A stretch of DNA of 64,000 bases from Sphingobacterium rhinopitheci. GTDB lineage: Bacteria > Bacteroidota > Bacteroidia > Sphingobacteriales > Sphingobacteriaceae. The DNA lies in NCBI RefSeq assembly GCF_022627575.1, contig NZ_JADEYQ010000001.1, positions 588,001 through 652,000 on the forward strand. Reading direction: 5' to 3'. Of the stretch, positions 8,792 through 16,989 are shown piece by piece. Within the stretch, counting starts at the first letter, position 1; each line of letters begins with the position of its first letter. Below the pieces are notes generated by a model that worked only from the letters and a program-made list of their open reading frames with translations, had not been told where the DNA came from and ran no database searches. Both the position numbers and the translations under genes were made by a program.

Positions 8792-10465
8792 TTATATCTT
8801 TTTAACGTCTACTGGAAAAATCAATGTAAATGTAGTGCCTACGTTAAGTTGACTATCTACTTTAATATCTCCTCCCATAAATTCAGTTATTTCCTTACAA
8901 AATGCTAACCCTAATCCAATACTACCTTGCTGGTTAAACTGATTTTTAACTCTATAAAATTTCTTAAAAATACTATTAAATTCTCGTTTATCTATACCAA
9001 TCCCTTTATCCTTAAAAAAAATAGTGAAATATTTTTTATTTTGTTCTACTGTTACCGCCAAAAACTTGCGATCTATAGGAGAATATTTATATGCATTGTC
9101 AACTAAATTTTGACAAACACTTGTTAATAACACTGGATCAGTGTAAAGCATACTTTTAACATCTATTTTAAAATCCAATTTCAAATCAGGATATTTTAAT
9201 TGTATACTATCAAAAAATTGAGATAAAAAAACTTTTAAATCAATGTCTTCACCATGAAATTTAATAGATTTATTTTCAATTTGTGCAAATGACAATAATT
9301 TATTCATCAAATTATTCAATTTATCTGCTTCTTGATCCAATATTCTACCATACATTTGCCTTTCAACTTCAGATATGTTATCCGCACTTTTAATATTATT
9401 ACCTGCTATTTTTATCACACTAACAGGTGTTTTAAATTCATGTGTAAGATTATTGATAAAATCATATTGAAGCTGGTACAGCCTACTATTAATGGCCGCA
9501 TTGCGATAGATTAAGTAACCCGTCAAGATTAAGAATAAATAAACAAGAGAAATACCTACCATTACAGGAAAAAACCTTTTATTGATATCCTTTACAATAA
9601 ACTCTCTCGAAGTATCAAATTGCAATTTATAATCAGACAAAGCACCAGGTAATGGTAATTCAGTTCGTAAATAAGACTCATCGTTGGTTACATATTGGTC
9701 TACTACAGCTTTAATAGAGATCTCTTCATATAAGTTGGGATATTTATTTTGAATATGTATTTTGGTAGGATCAATAGAAAACACAAATAAATCTTGTTCA
9801 TAAGAAGATTCGGGTAGATCAACATCATTCATCATAGTCTGATAATTCATAATATCAGACATCCTTGGAATATTTAGATAAGACACCATGCCGGGCTGTA
9901 AAGCATAGAAAACCTTAAAAATATCATTATCTGTTAAGCGTGTTGAATCCTTTGCACCTTCAATAAAACCGACGAATTTCAACATCATATTATTGAATTC
10001 GGAGGTAGCATTAAGATATTCTTTAAATGACTGTTCTCCCCCTAACAAACGATTGTCTTTATCTAGTTTGTAAAGGTAACTCACTTTGGAATATACAGTA
10101 AGGTTATTAAAACGTACGCCATTACCTACACTATCACGATTGGTCAACACAACATCAAAAAACCTAACTTCATTGACAAAAGGAAAACTACGAAGAACAG
10201 TATTTGAGAAATCAGACGCTTGATCATCGCTCATATACCCTTGAAAATAGGATATTTCAGGTATTTTCTCAGTAAAGAAAGTATTAAATGGCTTTATAGA
10301 CTCGTCAAAAACTTCAACTTTTTTATTATTAAACTCAGCTTCTACAAAATTTGTAGTCATGGTTCGTGCAAAAAATGTAGAAGCGACAAATAGTATGGTT
10401 ACTAAAACAAAAAATGCAATTAGCAATCCAAAGTTCTTACGATATCGAAGATTTATAGAATTCAT
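8792..10465 (-). CDS. Sensor histidine kinase (RprX-like)
   Basis: A 557-residue membrane kinase. Transmembrane helix 1 is at about 12-34, then a periplasmic sensor domain of about 260 residues, helix 2 at about 299-320, a HisKA domain with His342 in THEFKTPVSVIK, and a HATPase domain with N-box DNAYKYS, G1 DKGIGI and G2 GSIGLGLA. It is immediately upstream of the response regulator and follows the S9-like gene by 1 nt, so the three may share a transcript. The signal sensed is not evident from sequence. Confidence 0.92.
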   Translation of the reverse strand: MNSINLRYRKNFGLLIAFFVLVTILFVASTFFARTMTTNFVEAEFNNKKVEVFDESIKPFNTFFTEKIPEISYFQGYMSDDQASDFSNTVLRSFPFVNEVRFFDVVLTNRDSVGNGVRFNNLTVYSKVSYLYKLDKDNRLLGGEQSFKEYLNATSEFNNMMLKFVGFIEGAKDSTRLTDNDIFKVFYALQPGMVSYLNIPRMSDIMNYQTMMNDVDLPESSYEQDLFVFSIDPTKIHIQNKYPNLYEEISIKAVVDQYVTNDESYLRTELPLPGALSDYKLQFDTSREFIVKDINKRFFPVMVGISLVYLFLILTGYLIYRNAAINSRLYQLQYDFINNLTHEFKTPVSVIKIAGNNIKSADNISEVERQMYGRILDQEADKLNNLMNKLLSFAQIENKSIKFHGEDIDLKVFLSQFFDSIQLKYPDLKLDFKIDVKSMLYTDPVLLTSVCQNLVDNAYKYSPIDRKFLAVTVEQNKKYFTIFFKDKGIGIDKREFNSIFKKFYRVKNQFNQQGSIGLGLAFCKEITEFMGGDIKVDSQLNVGTTFTLIFPVDVKKI

Positions 10466-10466
10466 A

Positions 10467-12350
10467 TTATAGATTTCTACTTAAAAAATCCTCTACTTGT
10501 TGATAATAGAGTATAATATTTTCTTCTTTACGTATTCGGCGACCTTCTTCTTCAAAAAAGGTATACTTAATATTACCGCCGTTATTTTTCACTTTCTGCA
10601 CAAATTGATTAATATCCGTAATACTATTATATCGATCACGTCCACCTTGAAACATCAAAATAGGCATTTTAATTTTCTCTGCATGAAACAAAGGAGATAT
10701 TGCTTTAAACAAATCAGACTCTTTTGAAGGGTCCCCAATGATCTTATAATACATCTGCAAATATTGCTGATAAAAAGGCGGTATCTCTTTAAGATAGGTA
10801 AATAGATTGGTATATCCAGAGGATGAAATAGCACATTTATAAAGCGTAGGATTAAAACAAGCAGCATACAAAGCTGAATACCCCCCAAATCCTGTACCCA
10901 TGATAGCTACACGATCTTTGTCCGCTATACCTTGGTGGATAAGCCAAGAAACACCATCGCTAATATCATTTTGAATCTCCCCACCCCATTGTTTATACCC
11001 CTCTTTTACAAACTCTTTTCCAAAACCAGTAGAGCCACGGTAATTGACTTGAAAAACGGCATAACCTCTATTTGCCAAAAACTGAACTTCTTGGTTAAAA
11101 CCCCAATTATCTCTACTATTAGGACCATCATGTACCAATACAACTACTGGATATTTATCTTTCTTTATTAGTGGATAAGTCAAAAAACCATTAATCAATT
11201 TGCCATCTCTCGAGAAATAACTGACAGCTTGCATTGGGGATAACTCTATATTCTTTAGACTAGGATTTATCGCTACAAGTTCTTTAATTTCACCTGATTT
11301 GGCTGAGTAATATAATACTTGTCCCGGGTCAACGTCGGTATATATTTTAAAAACGACAAGATTGAAATTTTCATCTACATCGATCAGATCTATATTATAA
11401 TCCGCATACTTTCTTTGAATTTCTTGATAGATACTTTTCAACTTGTCATTTAAGACATTGATCTCTTTTCTATCCTCCGTAGAAACCGAAGTATATATCA
11501 TTTCTCCTTTGGAAAAAAGATACCCTTCTTTGTTTAGATCTGCTTTTTCATTATCTACCAATACTTGCTGATCGCCTGTTTTGAAATCCATTAATACTAA
11601 GCCGGATTTATCTTTACCAATATTACTTAATCCATAGAAAGACGAATTACTCCCTTTGGCAGGACCTAGCGGGATGATAGTGGATATAAAATCAGTATTA
11701 AGCACATTTCTAAAAGGCTCTCCTTCATTGTCCCTATACCATATTTTATCCTGAATACTATCACTAGAAATCGCTAATCGTACCTGTCCATCCATCGAAG
11801 CTACCCAAGTCCCCATGCGTTGGGTATTTAACTCTACCAACTCAGGACCTTTACCATTCAATGGAATTCTATATAAATCAAAAATAGTTGAATCACGGAC
11901 ATTTAATTGCGCCAATATTTTACCATCTATAGCATGTGTTGGCGACACCCATCTCAACTCATGTTGGGCTGGAGGAATTAAATAAGTAGATTTTTCGGTA
12001 TGAATATCGATAATAAATAGACGGAGGCTATCCTTATTGGAATGACTATTAGAATAAACAATACTATCTGAGGTAGCCCAAAAGAAGTATTGCACATTAA
12101 TATGCTTTTCGTAGGTCAACTGCTTTGAAGAATCTGGTATTTCGGTATCAAGAATAAAAATATTACGGCAGTGATCTTCTACACCAATATAAGCTATACG
12201 TCTGCCATCTGGCGATACCTTAAAACTCGTACGCTCAGGTTTGACAAAAAAATCTTGAATAGGGATGGTCTTCACCTTATCTCTGTCTCCGCAATTGCAG
12301 AAAGAAATGATGACTACACATAAAAACATTAAATTTACTATTACCTTCAT
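10467..12350 (-). CDS. S9 prolyl-oligopeptidase-like protein lacking catalytic Ser and His
   Basis: A 627-residue protein with a signal peptide and Cys-rich junction (ISFCNCGD), a WD-like beta-propeller region, then an alpha/beta hydrolase domain from about residue 395. The fold motifs are those of S9 peptidases, but the nucleophile elbow, normally GxSYGGY, reads GTGFGGY (Gly487 in place of Ser). The C-terminal EGH motif reads EGRRIRKEEN (Arg604 in place of His); Asp572 in GGRDRYN is kept. It should therefore lack peptidase activity and may be a binding or regulatory protein. The ATG at 12350 is preferred over 12410, because the signal peptide starts there and GGGGGAT lies upstream. It ends 1 nt before the sensor kinase gene. 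Confidence 0.85.
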   Translation of the reverse strand: MKVIVNLMFLCVVIISFCNCGDRDKVKTIPIQDFFVKPERTSFKVSPDGRRIAYIGVEDHCRNIFILDTEIPDSSKQLTYEKHINVQYFFWATSDSIVYSNSHSNKDSLRLFIIDIHTEKSTYLIPPAQHELRWVSPTHAIDGKILAQLNVRDSTIFDLYRIPLNGKGPELVELNTQRMGTWVASMDGQVRLAISSDSIQDKIWYRDNEGEPFRNVLNTDFISTIIPLGPAKGSNSSFYGLSNIGKDKSGLVLMDFKTGDQQVLVDNEKADLNKEGYLFSKGEMIYTSVSTEDRKEINVLNDKLKSIYQEIQRKYADYNIDLIDVDENFNLVVFKIYTDVDPGQVLYYSAKSGEIKELVAINPSLKNIELSPMQAVSYFSRDGKLINGFLTYPLIKKDKYPVVVLVHDGPNSRDNWGFNQEVQFLANRGYAVFQVNYRGSTGFGKEFVKEGYKQWGGEIQNDISDGVSWLIHQGIADKDRVAIMGTGFGGYSALYAACFNPTLYKCAISSSGYTNLFTYLKEIPPFYQQYLQMYYKIIGDPSKESDLFKAISPLFHAEKIKMPILMFQGGRDRYNSITDINQFVQKVKNNGGNIKYTFFEEEGRRIRKEENIILYYQQVEDFLSRNL

Positions 12351-12450
12351 TAATTTTAATCCCCCTCGACTCTTATCCTCAAATATTAAAATTTTATTAC
12401 ACTTATTCACAATTGCAACTTTAATTTTACAGCGTAAATTTAATATTTAT

Positions 12451-12458
12451 TAACTTTG
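12451..12458 (+). promoter_or_regulatory. -7 promoter box (TAACTTTG) for the DUF4286 gene
   Basis: TAACTTTG is an exact match to the Bacteroidota TANNTTTG box. It ends only 4 nt before the ATG at 12463, so the expected transcription start falls at or next to the start codon. No clear TTTG is seen at the -33 position. Confidence 0.6.
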
Positions 12459-12462
12459 CAGT

Positions 12463-12747
12463 ATGTACTTATATAACATATCCATTATTGTTGAAGATAG
12501 TCAACACGACACATTATTAAATTGGTTAGAAAAAGAGTGGTTACCTAGTCTTGTTCAAGAGATCAAATTCTTGAAAATGATTAATACGCCACACGAAGGG
12601 CATACCTATTGTGTTCAGATGACCGTTAATAATCAAGAAGATATAGTAAATTTTCAACAAACTACCTTAAACGATCTACAATATCACTTGCAACTTAATC
12701 ATAAAGAGAAAGCTTTTATTTTTGATAGTATAATGCAATATTTATAA
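12463..12747 (+). CDS. DUF4286 family protein
   Basis: A 94-residue small cytoplasmic protein that starts MYLYNISIIVE, the usual beginning of DUF4286 proteins. It looks like a compact ferredoxin-like alpha/beta fold. No catalytic motif is visible and no function is known for the family. The start is well supported by this conserved beginning, yet it lies just 4 nt after a promoter box, suggesting a leaderless or nearly leaderless mRNA. It converges on the DUF983 gene with a 5-nt gap. Confidence 0.85.
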   Translation: MYLYNISIIVEDSQHDTLLNWLEKEWLPSLVQEIKFLKMINTPHEGHTYCVQMTVNNQEDIVNFQQTTLNDLQYHLQLNHKEKAFIFDSIMQYL

Positions 12748-12752
12748 GCTAA

Positions 12753-13154
12753 TTATACTTTATTGCAAGCAAGATTTGGATTATAAGATACTTTAGGGGA
12801 AAGAAAATGCAACAGCACTAGCCTAGAGTATCTTAGATTGAAAGGTGCGAATACCAAAATAGCACCAAATAAAACACCTACATATATCCATGGCGATTCA
12901 CTATGCGTAAAATATGCTGTTACTAATGCTAGGGTAACTACTTGCGCTACCGAAAAAGCATAACTAACATACATAGCGGCATAAAAATAACCGGGTTCAA
13001 TTTCAAATTTGAATCCACAACAAGGACATAGCTCATTCATTTTTTGTTTCTTGAGCCCATATATGCGTCCTTCAAACATGTTGCCCTCTCTACATCGAGG
13101 ACATCTGGATTGCGCTACAGCTAATAATTTAGATCTACCCATCCTTAAAACCAT
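12753..13154 (-). CDS. DUF983 family membrane protein with zinc-ribbon-like cysteines
   Basis: A 133-residue protein. An N-terminal four-cysteine zinc-ribbon-like part (SRCPRCREG and CPCCGFKF) is followed by two transmembrane helices (about 53-80 and 85-105). DUF983 proteins are often found near cytochrome oxidase genes, but no oxidase gene is in this window. It starts 6 nt after the stop of the small CxxC protein gene, so both are probably one operon. An internal ATG (Met5) is an alternative start. Confidence 0.85.
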   Translation of the reverse strand: MVLRMGRSKLLAVAQSRCPRCREGNMFEGRIYGLKKQKMNELCPCCGFKFEIEPGYFYAAMYVSYAFSVAQVVTLALVTAYFTHSESPWIYVGVLFGAILVFAPFNLRYSRLVLLHFLSPKVSYNPNLACNKV

Positions 13155-13160
13155 TAAAAG

Positions 13161-13421
13161 TTATAACAGAGGTGACTTTTCTTCTTTTTTTCGAAATTTA
13201 GTATACCAAAGTATAGCTACTCCGCTTCCAATCAAAAATGGCATACCTAGCAAAAACAAAATACCATTGTTCAACCCTTTACCCTGTGTATTTCCATGTT
13301 GTGTACTATTTTCGGCATTCAACGAACACATAGCACATTGCGCACTAACCGCAACAGGTGTAACAAATAGACAAGCACACACTAAAGAAAGTGAGACAAA
13401 AAGACGTTTGAATATTTTCAT
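13161..13421 (-). CDS. Small exported membrane protein with CAMC motif
   Basis: An 86-residue protein with an N-terminal signal segment ending near AVSAQ, then CAMC (a CxxC pair), a short polar stretch, one transmembrane helix (about 49-70) and a basic C-terminus. The pattern CAMC...NGILFL...MP is, to my recollection, shared by small Bacteroidota proteins encoded beside DUF983 genes. The CxxC may bind a metal or act in thiol redox outside the cytoplasm. No function is established. Confidence 0.75.
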   Translation of the reverse strand: MKIFKRLFVSLSLVCACLFVTPVAVSAQCAMCSLNAENSTQHGNTQGKGLNNGILFLLGMPFLIGSGVAILWYTKFRKKEEKSPLL

Positions 13422-13469
13422 GCTACAAAGTTAAAGAATTATTTAGCATTAAATTGTCACAAACTATAT

Positions 13470-14162
13470 TTACAACAAGACATTGAATCTTTCCCAGAAA
13501 CCATCTACCGGCAACGGAGCTTCGATCAACATTTGCTCTTCTTTCACAGGATGTTCAAATGCTAAAGATCGAGAATGTAAACATATGGTTCGTTTGAGAG
13601 ATCCGCGAGGATAGCCATATTTGTTGTCGCCAACGATAGGACAACCCATATATGCCAACTGGCTTCTGATCTGATGTGTACGTCCTGTGAGCGGATTTAT
13701 CTTCAATAGGTAATAACCTTCGAGATGACCTACAATTTCATAATCCAACTCAGCATAACTACCATTCTTTACCTCACGATCGTAAGCTTTGGTAATCATT
13801 TTCTTGCGATCACGGAGCAACCAATTCGTCAATTTCCCGGCTCTATGTGGCGGACGTTCTTTAACTACAGCCAAGTACGTTTTTTGAACTTTACGATCAT
13901 GAAAGAAACGATTCATACGATCTAAGCCTTTACTAGTTTTAGCCATCAAAATCATACCACTCACAGGTCGATCAAGACGGTGTATAACCCCTATAAAGGC
14001 ACCATTGGGTTTATTATATTTAATGGTCAAATAATCTTTGACCATTTCTTCTAGAGATTTATCTCCTGTTGTATCTACTTGAACAATATCACCACCACGC
14101 TTATTAATAGCGATAAGATGATTATCCTCAAAAAGGATATCCTTATCTGTAATTTTTGACAT
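13470..14162 (-). CDS. RluA-family pseudouridine synthase
   Basis: A 230-residue RluA/RluD-type synthase that converts uridine to pseudouridine in RNA. The catalytic motif GVIHRLDRPVSGMILMAKT carries the essential Asp, and GRTHQIRSQLAYMGCPIVGD is the second family motif. There is no S4 domain, so it is a short form as in RluA, TruC or RluC-lacking variants. The target site cannot be told from sequence. It begins 13 nt after mlaD and so may be the last gene of the mla transcript. Confidence 0.92.
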   Translation of the reverse strand: MSKITDKDILFEDNHLIAINKRGGDIVQVDTTGDKSLEEMVKDYLTIKYNKPNGAFIGVIHRLDRPVSGMILMAKTSKGLDRMNRFFHDRKVQKTYLAVVKERPPHRAGKLTNWLLRDRKKMITKAYDREVKNGSYAELDYEIVGHLEGYYLLKINPLTGRTHQIRSQLAYMGCPIVGDNKYGYPRGSLKRTICLHSRSLAFEHPVKEEQMLIEAPLPVDGFWERFNVLL

Positions 14163-14175
14163 TAGAAAACAAAAA

Positions 14176-15159
14176 TTAGTTTTTTAGTGAATCTTTCGCT
14201 GCTTTAGCTTTCTTTTTAAAGAAACCTTTCAAGAGAAAATTACTTTGTAAAGCTTCCATATTTTCATCCAATTTCTCCGTACTTGTATTCAAGTTTTTCA
14301 AGATTTGTTTGATCTCAGTAGCGGCCGCAGGATCATTAGTTAACACACCTAATGCATTATCTTTATCATTCAATCTCGCGGATGTTTTGTTCAGATTCTC
14401 CATCAAAGCATTAGCAGTCTGCGTAACACCTTGTAATTGCGCTGCCGACTCACGCAAACTAGCGAACACCTCTTTATCTGTTGTCAAATCATGAAGTAAC
14501 CCTTCATTATTGTTCAGTTTTTGCGTTAAATCAACCAAATTATTTACCGCAAGACTAGCATCAGTCATTACTTTAGTTAAAGAACCTACAGAGGACTTCA
14601 GATTAGTGGCAATCTCATCATCTGTCAACAAAGCACCAACTGTACCTTTGCCATCGACCATATGCTGCGATAAAGTAGCGAAGTTTTTAGTGATTACAGA
14701 TAGATTGTCTCCATTTTCTTGCAACAATCCTATCATTTGCTCCATACCAACGCTGGCACCAGATTTCAATACATCATCATTTTCTATTTGCGGAAATTTT
14801 GAAGAACCACCCACTAAACTAATAATGGAATTACCAATAAGACCATCAGATCCTAAAATAGCAACGACATCTTTGCGTATAAATTGGCTATCTTTTTCTT
14901 GAATAGTCATTACAACACGTACTTTTTCAATACTTTCAAATGCTATTTCCTTAATTATACCTACTTTAACCCCCGAAAACCAAACGTTATTTCCAACTTT
15001 CAAACCCTTAACATCGTTGAAATATGTTTTTACAACAAGGTTCTTACTAAATTTATTTTGTTGAGAGCTTAATACTAAGATACCAACTACCAATATAATT
15101 AGACCTATAAGCGTAAATAGTCCAACTATAAGCGATCTTTTATTTTCTTGTGTACTCAT
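14176..15159 (-). CDS. mlaD: MlaD-type MCE protein of a lipid ABC transporter
   Basis: A 327-residue protein with an N-terminal transmembrane helix (about 10-30), one MCE domain (about 38-118, with TYFNDVKGLKVGNNVWFSGVKVG) and a long helical region likely to form a coiled coil (120-310). In MlaFEDB it forms the periplasmic hexamer that carries phospholipid between the membranes. It is longer than E. coli MlaD because of the helical tail, as in other Bacteroidota. The gene order mlaE-mlaF-mlaD with gaps of 2 and 7 nt marks one operon. No mlaC or mlaB is present here. Confidence 0.92.
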   Translation of the reverse strand: MSTQENKRSLIVGLFTLIGLIILVVGILVLSSQQNKFSKNLVVKTYFNDVKGLKVGNNVWFSGVKVGIIKEIAFESIEKVRVVMTIQEKDSQFIRKDVVAILGSDGLIGNSIISLVGGSSKFPQIENDDVLKSGASVGMEQMIGLLQENGDNLSVITKNFATLSQHMVDGKGTVGALLTDDEIATNLKSSVGSLTKVMTDASLAVNNLVDLTQKLNNNEGLLHDLTTDKEVFASLRESAAQLQGVTQTANALMENLNKTSARLNDKDNALGVLTNDPAAATEIKQILKNLNTSTEKLDENMEALQSNFLLKGFFKKKAKAAKDSLKN

Positions 15160-15166
15160 CTGTATA

Positions 15167-15940
15167 TTATACTATAAAATTATAATCATAAAAAGGTTTA
15201 ACACGGACATCATCTGTTGCAAAAATTTCATCAAATGTACCTTGTCTTTCAAACTTGCCATCTAACAACATTACCATCCTATCCCCTACCATTTTGGCAC
15301 ATGCCAAATCATGTGTAATAATAATAGAAGATGTTTTATATCTTTCTTGCACATCATTGATCAATCCATTAATATCCAAGCAAGTAATAGGATCCAAACC
15401 AGCCGTAGGCTCATCATACAACATAATATCGGGGCGCAAAATCAATGTACGTGCGATTCCAATACGTTTACGTTGACCACCGGATAATTCAGAAGGCATT
15501 TGATTGATGGTCTGTAAAAGACCAACCCCCTCCAATACCTCTTCCACTTCACGATCAATCTCCATCCGAGTTAAATTTCTTTTATTACGAACGAGTGGAA
15601 ATTCTAAATTTTCACGAACAGTCATACTATCATATAATGCACTATTCTGAAAAGAAAAGCCGATTTTCAAGCGTAATAATCGAAGTGCCTTCTCATCTAA
15701 ATGATTCACGACTTGTCCTAAAACATTTATATCACCTGAATCCGGCATCAATAATCCAGAAATCAATTTTATCAAAACAGACTTACCTGTCCCAGAACGA
15801 CCTAAAACGACTAGATTTTCACCATTATAAAGTTTTAAATCAACATTCCGCAAGACATGCAAATTACCAAATGATTTACTGACATCATTTACATGAATGA
15901 CACAATCATCATAATCTATATATACATTCTTATTAGACAT
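15167..15940 (-). CDS. mlaF: MlaF-type ABC ATPase
   Basis: A 257-residue ATP-binding protein of the Mla lipid transporter. Walker A is GRSGTGKSV, the signature is LSGGQRKR, Walker B is IMLYDEPTAGLDP and the switch is ITHD. The GLDPIT context is typical of MlaF/Ttg2A. It works at the inner face of the inner membrane with MlaE (upstream, 2 nt gap) and MlaD (downstream, 7 nt gap). Confidence 0.94.
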   Translation of the reverse strand: MSNKNVYIDYDDCVIHVNDVSKSFGNLHVLRNVDLKLYNGENLVVLGRSGTGKSVLIKLISGLLMPDSGDINVLGQVVNHLDEKALRLLRLKIGFSFQNSALYDSMTVRENLEFPLVRNKRNLTRMEIDREVEEVLEGVGLLQTINQMPSELSGGQRKRIGIARTLILRPDIMLYDEPTAGLDPITCLDINGLINDVQERYKTSSIIITHDLACAKMVGDRMVMLLDGKFERQGTFDEIFATDDVRVKPFYDYNFIV

Positions 15941-15942
15941 AG

Positions 15943-16701
15943 TTAAGAGAATAAAGACAATACTTGAACGATCAATAACTCTTCGATAAATACGGCAAAC
16001 ATAGAAGCCACTACGGCACTATTAGCGGCTTTACCTACCCCCTCTGTTCCCTTAGACGAATAATAACCTACATACGTACTAATAAAACCAATTGTAAAAC
16101 CAAATACAACAGAACGTATCACCATAGCAAATACATCAACAAAGCCTATTTTATCAAAAACTTGAGTAAAGAAGCTAAGCATGCTCAATTGATCTTTAGA
16201 AATAATACTTAAATACCCTCCAAATAAACCTATTCCAGCAACATAAAATGTCAAAATAGGGATCATTGTCGTCGTAGCCAAGATTCGTGTAGCGATTAAG
16301 AACTTATGCGGATTCGTACCCGAAACCTCCATCGCATCAATTTGCTCTGTCACATTCATGGAGCTTAACTCTGCACCAATTTGTGAGCCCACCTTACCCG
16401 AGGCAATTAAAGCAGTCACCAGTGGAGCTAATGCTCTAACAATAGCAATTGAAATCATTGCTGGTAACCAAGAAGAAGCCCCAAATTCTTCTAATGAAGG
16501 CCTTGATTGTTTTGTAAACACAAAGCCTACAATAAATCCTGTTAAAGAAATTAAAGGAAACGATCGCCATCCAATTTCATAACATTGTCTTATAAATTCT
16601 TTGAATTCAAATGGTGGGGTCACCATTTCACGAAAAAAACGCATTAAAAAGCGATGTAACCGAGCAAATTCAAGAAGTAAATTACTAAATTTCTTACCCA
16701 T
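15943..16701 (-). CDS. mlaE: MlaE-type lipid ABC permease
   Basis: A 252-residue MlaE/YrbE permease with about five membrane helices. The family core VGSQIGAELSSMNVTEQIDAMEVSGTNP is present as a contiguous block near residues 105-132, as is the C-terminal GYYSSKGTEGVGKAANSAVV region. It is the first gene of the mlaEFD operon and is preceded by a good promoter box at 16757-16764. Confidence 0.94.
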   Translation of the reverse strand: MGKKFSNLLLEFARLHRFLMRFFREMVTPPFEFKEFIRQCYEIGWRSFPLISLTGFIVGFVFTKQSRPSLEEFGASSWLPAMISIAIVRALAPLVTALIASGKVGSQIGAELSSMNVTEQIDAMEVSGTNPHKFLIATRILATTTMIPILTFYVAGIGLFGGYLSIISKDQLSMLSFFTQVFDKIGFVDVFAMVIRSVVFGFTIGFISTYVGYYSSKGTEGVGKAANSAVVASMFAVFIEELLIVQVLSLFS

Positions 16702-16756
16702 TAATAATTATTACACTTAATATAAAGTAAATATCTCAAACGTCATTTAACTTGTG

Positions 16757-16764
16757 CAAAGGTA
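16757..16764 (-). promoter_or_regulatory. -7 promoter box (TACCTTTG) of the mlaEFD operon
   Basis: Minus-strand TACCTTTG matches TANNTTTG exactly and lies 55 nt upstream of the mlaE ATG. A -33 TTTG is not evident. The remaining 16765-16989 is AT-rich, with no further structure that I can name. Confidence 0.6.
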
Positions 16765-16989
16765 CAAATTTTTAAATTCCATTCTCATAATAAGAGCATC
16801 TACTTTAATAGAAATAAAAAAACAACCAAATTGTTTGATATATCAATCAAAATATTGAATTACATCAAAAACAATAGGGATTAATATTTATTAAATTTCA
16901 GTAACCTAGTTAAACCTTGATTCCATTGATGAAGTCATATAACGAAATAGTAATTAACAAAGATACATTCACCGTTAAAGGCAGGTAAT

